This document shows positions 59,564-64,000 of a stretch of DNA of 64,000 bases, one piece after another (the first letter of the stretch is position 1; the number at the start of each line of letters is the position of its first letter). Source of the DNA: Bin87 sp965221295 (GTDB lineage: Bacteria; Chloroflexota; Dehalococcoidia; Lucifugimonadales; UBA3495); NCBI GenBank assembly GCA_965221295.1, contig OZ244879.1:744001-808000 (forward strand), given 5' to 3'. Position numbers and translations under genes: made by a program. Under the pieces are notes generated by a model. The model saw nothing but the letters and a program-made list of their open reading frames with translations, did no database searches and had not been told where the DNA came from.

Positions 59564-60643
59564 GTGGGAAATCTGATGGGCGTTGGCGTATTGCAACAAT
59601 ACCGTGAACTGCTGCCGGTCAGCGAAGAGACCCCCGTCTTTTCCATGGGGGAAGGCGACACGCCCTTGGTGCGTTCGCGGAACTTGGGCGCGGAATTGGG
59701 GTGCGACCTTTATTTCAAGCTGGAAGGATGCAATCCCACCGGTTCCTTCAAGGATCGGGGAATGGTGGTGGCTATCGCCAAGGCCATGGAAGAGCGATGC
59801 GTCGGCGTCATGTGCGCTTCCACTGGCAACACCAGCGCGTCGGCGGCCGCTTATTCAGCGTACTGCGGTCTGGCCTGCTGGGTCCTCATTCCGAAGGGCG
59901 AGGTTGCGCTGGGCAAGTTGGCGCAGGCCATGGCCTACGGCGCCCGCATCATTCTGGTGGATGGCAATTTTGACGCCGCCCTGGCGTTGGTCAGGCAGTT
60001 CACCGAAACCGGCCCGATCACGCTGGTTAACTCGGTCAATCCCAACCGGATCGAAGGCCAGAAGACGGCGTCTTTCGAGATTTCCGACATGCTGGGCGAC
60101 GCCCCGGACTATCTGTTCATCCCAGTGGGCAACGCCGGCAACATCACCGCCTATTGGCGCGGATTCGTCGAGTACCATCAGCTGGGTCGCAACGAAACGT
60201 TGCCCAGGATGATGGGATTTCAGGCGGAAGGGGCCGCTCCCATCGTCCGGGGTGAACCGGTGACCCATCCCCAGACCATCGCTTCCGCCATACGGATAGG
60301 GAACCCGGCGAGTTGGAAATCAGCGGAACGCGCCCGCGACCAGTCTGGCGGCGTGATCGACGCCGTGTCCGATGACGAAATACTGGACGCCTACCGGCGG
60401 TTGGCCTCGCAGGAAGGCATATTTGGCGAGCCCGCCTCCGCGGCTTCGGTGGCCGGATTGTTCAAGATGAGTCGCGCCGGCATGGAGCTGCGCGGAAAAC
60501 GGGTCGTGTGCGTCATCACCGGCTCCGGCCTCAAAGACCCCGACTTGGCGGTAAGCAGCGCGCAGGCCCACACGATGGAAGTCCAGCCAAACCTGGAGGC
60601 CATCGAGGCCGCGATCATGGAATCTTTCCCGAAGGGCTCCTGA
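59564..60643 (+). CDS. thrC: Threonine synthase
   Basis: A 359-residue PLP enzyme converting O-phosphohomoserine to threonine. The PLP lysine is in NPTGSFKDRGM near residue 60, STGNTSASAAAYSAYCG near residue 87 binds substrate and PVGNAGNITAYWRGF near residue 187 binds the cofactor phosphate. It is the short form (about 350 residues) common in bacteria with hom next door. GTG at 59564 is near CAGGAA; the ATG at 59576 is an alternative. Confidence 0.95.
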   Translation: MGNLMGVGVLQQYRELLPVSEETPVFSMGEGDTPLVRSRNLGAELGCDLYFKLEGCNPTGSFKDRGMVVAIAKAMEERCVGVMCASTGNTSASAAAYSAYCGLACWVLIPKGEVALGKLAQAMAYGARIILVDGNFDAALALVRQFTETGPITLVNSVNPNRIEGQKTASFEISDMLGDAPDYLFIPVGNAGNITAYWRGFVEYHQLGRNETLPRMMGFQAEGAAPIVRGEPVTHPQTIASAIRIGNPASWKSAERARDQSGGVIDAVSDDEILDAYRRLASQEGIFGEPASAASVAGLFKMSRAGMELRGKRVVCVITGSGLKDPDLAVSSAQAHTMEVQPNLEAIEAAIMESFPKGS

Positions 60644-60665
60644 CTGGGGTCAAATCGCGGGAACC

Positions 60666-61244
60666 ATGTCCACTAACTCAGCCAAAATGAACTCCGCCGC
60701 CATTGAGGTGGCGATAGGAACCGTTCTGAAGTATGTTGACGAGGATAGCGGCCGGGAAGGCTTGTGGCGCACGCCGGAAAGGGTGGCCGAAATGTACGGC
60801 GAGCTGTTCGCCGGCGTAGGTCGGGATCCGGGGGATGAAATCGACGCGATCTTCTCAGAAGATGTTTCCCAAGACCCGGTCATGATCCGAGGCTTGCAGT
60901 TCTATTCCATGTGCGAACATCACCTGCTCCCATTCTTCGGGCAAGCTAGCCTGGTGTACGTTCCAAATCGACACATCGCCGGCATCAGCAAGATTGCCCG
61001 GGCTTTGGAAACCGCGTCTCGCCGCCTCCAGGTCCAGGAGCGACTGACCGCTCAATTGGTCAACGCCGTGGCCCGTCGGGTCAGTCCTTTGGCGGTGGTC
61101 TGTCGCATCGAAGCGGAGCACCTCTGCATGTCAATGCGTGGCGTGCAAAAGCCCGGCCACCGCATGATCACTACCGCCACGCGGACGAGCGGCGAGCCGA
61201 GCGGATACTCCAACCAAGATCTGCTCGCCATGCTGGAATCGTGA
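60666..61244 (+). CDS. folE: GTP cyclohydrolase I
   Basis: A 192-residue FolE forming 7,8-dihydroneopterin triphosphate from GTP, the entry to folate and other pterins. Zinc ligands are in SMCEHHLLPFFG near residue 81 and HLCMSMRGVQKPG near residue 155; HIAGISKIAR near residue 105 and QVQERLTAQL-type sequence follow as usual. Length is standard. Close spacing with thrC and the next gene suggests one transcript. Confidence 0.97.
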   Translation: MSTNSAKMNSAAIEVAIGTVLKYVDEDSGREGLWRTPERVAEMYGELFAGVGRDPGDEIDAIFSEDVSQDPVMIRGLQFYSMCEHHLLPFFGQASLVYVPNRHIAGISKIARALETASRRLQVQERLTAQLVNAVARRVSPLAVVCRIEAEHLCMSMRGVQKPGHRMITTATRTSGEPSGYSNQDLLAMLES

Positions 61245-61253
61245 GGCTCTCCC

Positions 61254-62264
61254 ATGCGCAACTCGGCAGCCCCGATTCCTTTTGATTCGTTCGACCAGAT
61301 CCGTCCGCAGTGGCAATCGCTCCTGGGGCGGGCGGCTGTGAACAACTTGTACGTTACGCCGGTATGGCAAGAACTGTGGTGGAACTCCTTCCAGGACGAA
61401 CGATCTCTGGCCGGCTTCTACCTCACCGACGCTGCTGGGCAAGTGACAGCCATCGCGTCCCTTTCCAGGGCTGAAGACCATTTTTCACTGGTGGGCAATC
61501 GCGATACCTTCGATTACAACGATTTCATAGTATCTGCGGAGGCGGAGGATATCTTCTATCCCACGCTACTGAGCGCGATCTCCGCCAACGGGGCGGCCCG
61601 ACTTGACCTGCATTCCATCAGTGAAGACTCGCCCACCTTGGCCATATTGCCAGGCTTGGCTCGAGACAACGGCTACTCCGTAAATGTCGCCGAAGAGGAC
61701 GTGGCGCCCCGCATCGAGTTGCCCGACACCTGGGATGATTACCTGGCGGGTCTGAGCAAAAAAGACCGCCACGAACTTCGCCGCAAGCTCCGCCGCTTGG
61801 AAGCCCACGGCAACTGGCGATGGTATTGCGTCTCCGACCCTTCGGAAGCTACGGGATTCATGGACACGTTCCTGGACCTCATGCGCCGCAGCGACCCCGC
61901 CAAGGACGAATTCCTCACCGACGAGCGCGAGGTCTTCTTCCGGCGCTTGGTCAAGGTCACCGCCACGGAGGGTTTTTTGCGGCTGTTCGTCATGGAGATG
62001 GACGATTCGCCGGTGGCGGCCTCCCTGTGCTTCGACTACGACGGCGCGCGCATGTTGTACAACAGCGGGCACGACCCTGAATATCGTTACTACAGCGTGG
62101 GGCTGCTCCTGCACTCCCTGTGCCTGCGAGACGCGCTGGAAAGCGGGTATCGTTATTTCGATTTTCTGCGGGGCGACGAGCCGTACAAATACCGGCTGGG
62201 CGGAACCGACCACCACCTGTATCACATCAGTTTGCAGCGAACGGACGAGGGCGTCCCCACGTGA
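61254..62264 (+). CDS. GNAT-fold (FemAB/BioF2-like) acyltransferase-like protein
   Basis: A 336-residue protein with the double GNAT architecture of the CelD/FemAB-like family: WQELWWNSFQDERSLAGFYL near residue 38, KKDRHELRRKLRRLEAHGNW near residue 168 and the C-terminal SVGLLLHSLCLRDALESGYR, followed by YFDFLRGDEPYKYRLGG. Members often act in polysaccharide or cell-envelope assembly. The stop codon overlaps the GTG start of the glycosyltransferase by four bases (GTGA), so the two are translationally coupled and probably share a pathway. Confidence 0.85.
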   Translation: MRNSAAPIPFDSFDQIRPQWQSLLGRAAVNNLYVTPVWQELWWNSFQDERSLAGFYLTDAAGQVTAIASLSRAEDHFSLVGNRDTFDYNDFIVSAEAEDIFYPTLLSAISANGAARLDLHSISEDSPTLAILPGLARDNGYSVNVAEEDVAPRIELPDTWDDYLAGLSKKDRHELRRKLRRLEAHGNWRWYCVSDPSEATGFMDTFLDLMRRSDPAKDEFLTDEREVFFRRLVKVTATEGFLRLFVMEMDDSPVAASLCFDYDGARMLYNSGHDPEYRYYSVGLLLHSLCLRDALESGYRYFDFLRGDEPYKYRLGGTDHHLYHISLQRTDEGVPT

Positions 62265-63523
62265 GCGGCGCGTTCAAGAACCGGATAGCCCTGCTGGCCT
62301 ACCACGCCTGTCCGCTTGCGGCGCCCGGCCAAGGCAAGTCTGGCGGCATGAACGTGCACGTTCGGGAGATCGCCAGGGCTCTGGCCGCCCAGGGCGCGCA
62401 GGTGGATATCTTCACCCGAAACCACGAGGGCCAAAACTCTGACGCGCCGATAATCGCGGATGGTGTGAACGTAGCGCACATCCCCGCCGGCCCGGCGGAC
62501 GCTCCCCTCTCGCAGCAATTCGAGTACCTGCCGGATTTCCTGGATGGAATGCTGTCCTTCCGTACCGACCGACAGGCGGAGTACGACGCCATCCATTCTC
62601 ATTACTGGTTGAGCGGTCTGGCGGGTCGTCAATTTGCGTCGGCGGTTGGCGCCCCGCATGTCATGACGTTTCACACCCTGTCGCGAATCAAGATGCAATC
62701 GCGCTCCGGGGAACAGGAGCCGGCGATTCGCGAACAGTCAGAAACCGAGATCATCGCTGACTCCGACGGCGTGATCGCCTTCAGCGCGCATGAGCGCGAC
62801 TCTATCGTAAAGCTGTACGACGGCAACCCCGATCTGATTCGTCTGGTTCCGTGCGGTGTTGACCTGGAACGCTTTCGCCCCCTGGGTCGCGGCGTATCGC
62901 GCCATCAGCTCGGGTTGAATGGCGAAAAGGTGCTGCTCTTTGTTGGTCGCATCGAGGCCCTCAAAGGATTGGACCTTCTGATCCAGACCACCGCGCACCT
63001 GGACGCTGGAGCGGTCAAGGTGCTGGTGGTGGGAGACGACGCCGATGGCAGCGGCGATTTGGGACGCCTGAAAGCCATGGCCAGGGACTTGAACGTGGCC
63101 GAATCGGTGGAGTTTGTCGGCCGGGTGGCGCAGGACCGGCTGCCCTGGTATTACTCGGCCGCGGACGTATGCGTCGTGCCGTCGTATTATGAAAGCTTCG
63201 GGTTGGTTGCGTTGGAAAGCATGGCCTGCGGGACCCCCGTGGTGGCCTCGCGGGTAGGGGGCCTGCCGACCGTGATCCACAACGGCCACACTGGTTATCT
63301 GAAATCGTGGCGCTGCCCGGAGACCTTCGCCAACTCGCTGGAAACGATACTGGTCAACGAGGACCTGCGTAGCAGCATGGGGCGCGCCGCCAGACGACGG
63401 GCCGAAAGCATGAGCTGGGACGCAGTGGCCGGACAACTCCTCAAGATCTACCGGGACCTGTCGGCGGGGTTCTCTGATAGGGGGTGGTGTGATGCCGGGC
63501 CGATTCAGTCGGCGCTCACCTGA
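62261..63523 (+). CDS. GT4-family glycosyltransferase
   Basis: A 420-residue retaining glycosyltransferase of GT-B fold. The donor domain has GGMNVHVREIARALA near residue 28, CGVDLERFRPLGRG near residue 200, LFVGRIEALKGLDLLIQ near residue 226 and the EX7E-type signature in PSYYESFGLVALESMACGTP near residue 306. It resembles the MshA/sucrose-phosphate-synthase-like group, suggesting a nucleotide-sugar donor. It is coupled by a 4-bp overlap to the acyltransferase-like gene. Confidence 0.93.
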   Translation: MSGAFKNRIALLAYHACPLAAPGQGKSGGMNVHVREIARALAAQGAQVDIFTRNHEGQNSDAPIIADGVNVAHIPAGPADAPLSQQFEYLPDFLDGMLSFRTDRQAEYDAIHSHYWLSGLAGRQFASAVGAPHVMTFHTLSRIKMQSRSGEQEPAIREQSETEIIADSDGVIAFSAHERDSIVKLYDGNPDLIRLVPCGVDLERFRPLGRGVSRHQLGLNGEKVLLFVGRIEALKGLDLLIQTTAHLDAGAVKVLVVGDDADGSGDLGRLKAMARDLNVAESVEFVGRVAQDRLPWYYSAADVCVVPSYYESFGLVALESMACGTPVVASRVGGLPTVIHNGHTGYLKSWRCPETFANSLETILVNEDLRSSMGRAARRRAESMSWDAVAGQLLKIYRDLSAGFSDRGWCDAGPIQSALT

Positions 63524-64000
63524 GGGTGGGTCCCCTCAGAATCTTCACGATCGCATCCTCAGGACCGGCAGCCCTCCTCGCCCCAGGATTGGGCGGGCCA
63601 TGGGCCATGTGCAAGGACGCCTGGTCGCTGGCGTGCTGGTTTTCTTGCCGATCTTTGTCACCTACTTCGTCGTCGATTTTTTCTACGGCATCGTAGATTC
63701 TCTGTTGGACCCCTTCATCCGGCAGTTCAACATCCCCTACGGCGCGGGCATCGATATTACTGACGTTGCCGAGGTAATAATAATACTGCTGTTCATTTAC
63801 CTCACCGGATTGCTAATCAGTTGGGCGCTGCCCAAGCTGGTGATCGATCGCGTTCATGACGCCATTGGGCGTGTCCCAGTTATTGGACCCATTTACAGCA
63901 CTACCCGCCATGGGATCGATTTCCTTTCCGAAACGCAGGCCCACCAATATCGCGGCGTAGTGCTCTTGGAGTTTCCCAGGGAGGGAGTTTTGTCCATCGG
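63492..64000 (+). CDS. DUF502 family membrane protein (partial, runs off the window)
   Basis: The frame continues past the window end. Membrane segments are GVLVFLPIFVTYFVVDFFYG and VIIILLFIYLTGLLISWALP, followed by the family features GRVPVIGPIYSTTRHGIDFL and GVVLLEFPREGVLSIG. The function of DUF502 is unknown. The ATG at 63492 overlaps the glycosyltransferase by 32 bp and has a GGGGGTGG site; an in-frame ATG at 63600 is closer to the usual family start. Confidence 0.85.
   Translation, partial: MPGRFSRRSPEGGSPQNLHDRILRTGSPPRPRIGRAMGHVQGRLVAGVLVFLPIFVTYFVVDFFYGIVDSLLDPFIRQFNIPYGAGIDITDVAEVIIILLFIYLTGLLISWALPKLVIDRVHDAIGRVPVIGPIYSTTRHGIDFLSETQAHQYRGVVLLEFPREGVLSI

Overview
This window is GC-rich, densely packed bacterial chromosome. 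Gene content suggests a free-living or host-associated aerobe of the Chloroflexota, most like the Dehalococcoidia/SAR202 group. That is inference, not proof: it rests on transcriptional T-box and cobalamin riboswitch control, frequent TTG/GTG starts, lipoproteins without obvious outer-membrane genes, a DUF1800/DUF1501/NHL trio, CocE-type hydrolases and aromatic-ring catabolism. No rRNA, tRNA, CRISPR array or prophage was recognised.

Layout. 1-3.4 kb: a minus-strand operon (unknown protein, cobB, cobO) behind a cobalamin riboswitch with its own terminator. 4-7.2 kb: two tandem ferritin-like proteins, one with a full di-iron ligand set and one that has lost all four carboxylates, then a site-2-protease homologue without zinc ligands. 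7.4-9.3 kb: a molybdopterin oxidoreductase and a flavin reductase separated by six exact-period 69-bp repeats. 9.4-11.1 kb: an IS481-type element sitting inside a dispersed palindromic repeat. 11.2-17.3 kb: transporter, epimerase, HpaB-type monooxygenase, class III extradiol dioxygenase and FAH-type hydrolase, probably a catabolic set for an aromatic compound. 17.4-24.5 kb: membrane proteins, repeats, queA, folD, a cobalamin-binding protein and a Rieske protein. 24.6-28.5 kb: DUF1800, DUF1501 and NHL genes from one strong promoter.

28.5-34.7 kb: small membrane proteins, argF with a relic second 3' end, a CocE hydrolase, quinone oxidoreductase and a SprT-like protein. 34.9-38.3 kb: a strong promoter, long structured leader, panD and three methyltransferases; the arrangement suggests aspartate to beta-alanine to N-methylated beta-alanine (a betaine-type osmolyte). 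38.3-41 kb: HTH protein and T-box-controlled ilvB. 41-45.4 kb: an oligopeptide-type ABC transporter lacking ATPases. 45.7-53.9 kb: YciI, SDR, a hendecad coiled-coil protein, enoyl-CoA hydratase, nudC, a secreted metallopeptidase and pth. 54-64 kb: a TlpA-like lipoprotein whose first catalytic Cys codon is TGA followed by a SECIS-like hairpin (probable selenoprotein), then rpsF-ssb-rpsR with long low-complexity extensions, a SurA-like foldase, hom, thrC, folE, an acetyltransferase-like protein, a glycosyltransferase and a DUF502 gene cut by the window end.

A short palindromic repeat with the core CATTGCGAG...GGCAATCTCG occupies most of the intergenic space from 1 to 33 kb and is absent from the right half, so the two halves differ clearly in repeat load.
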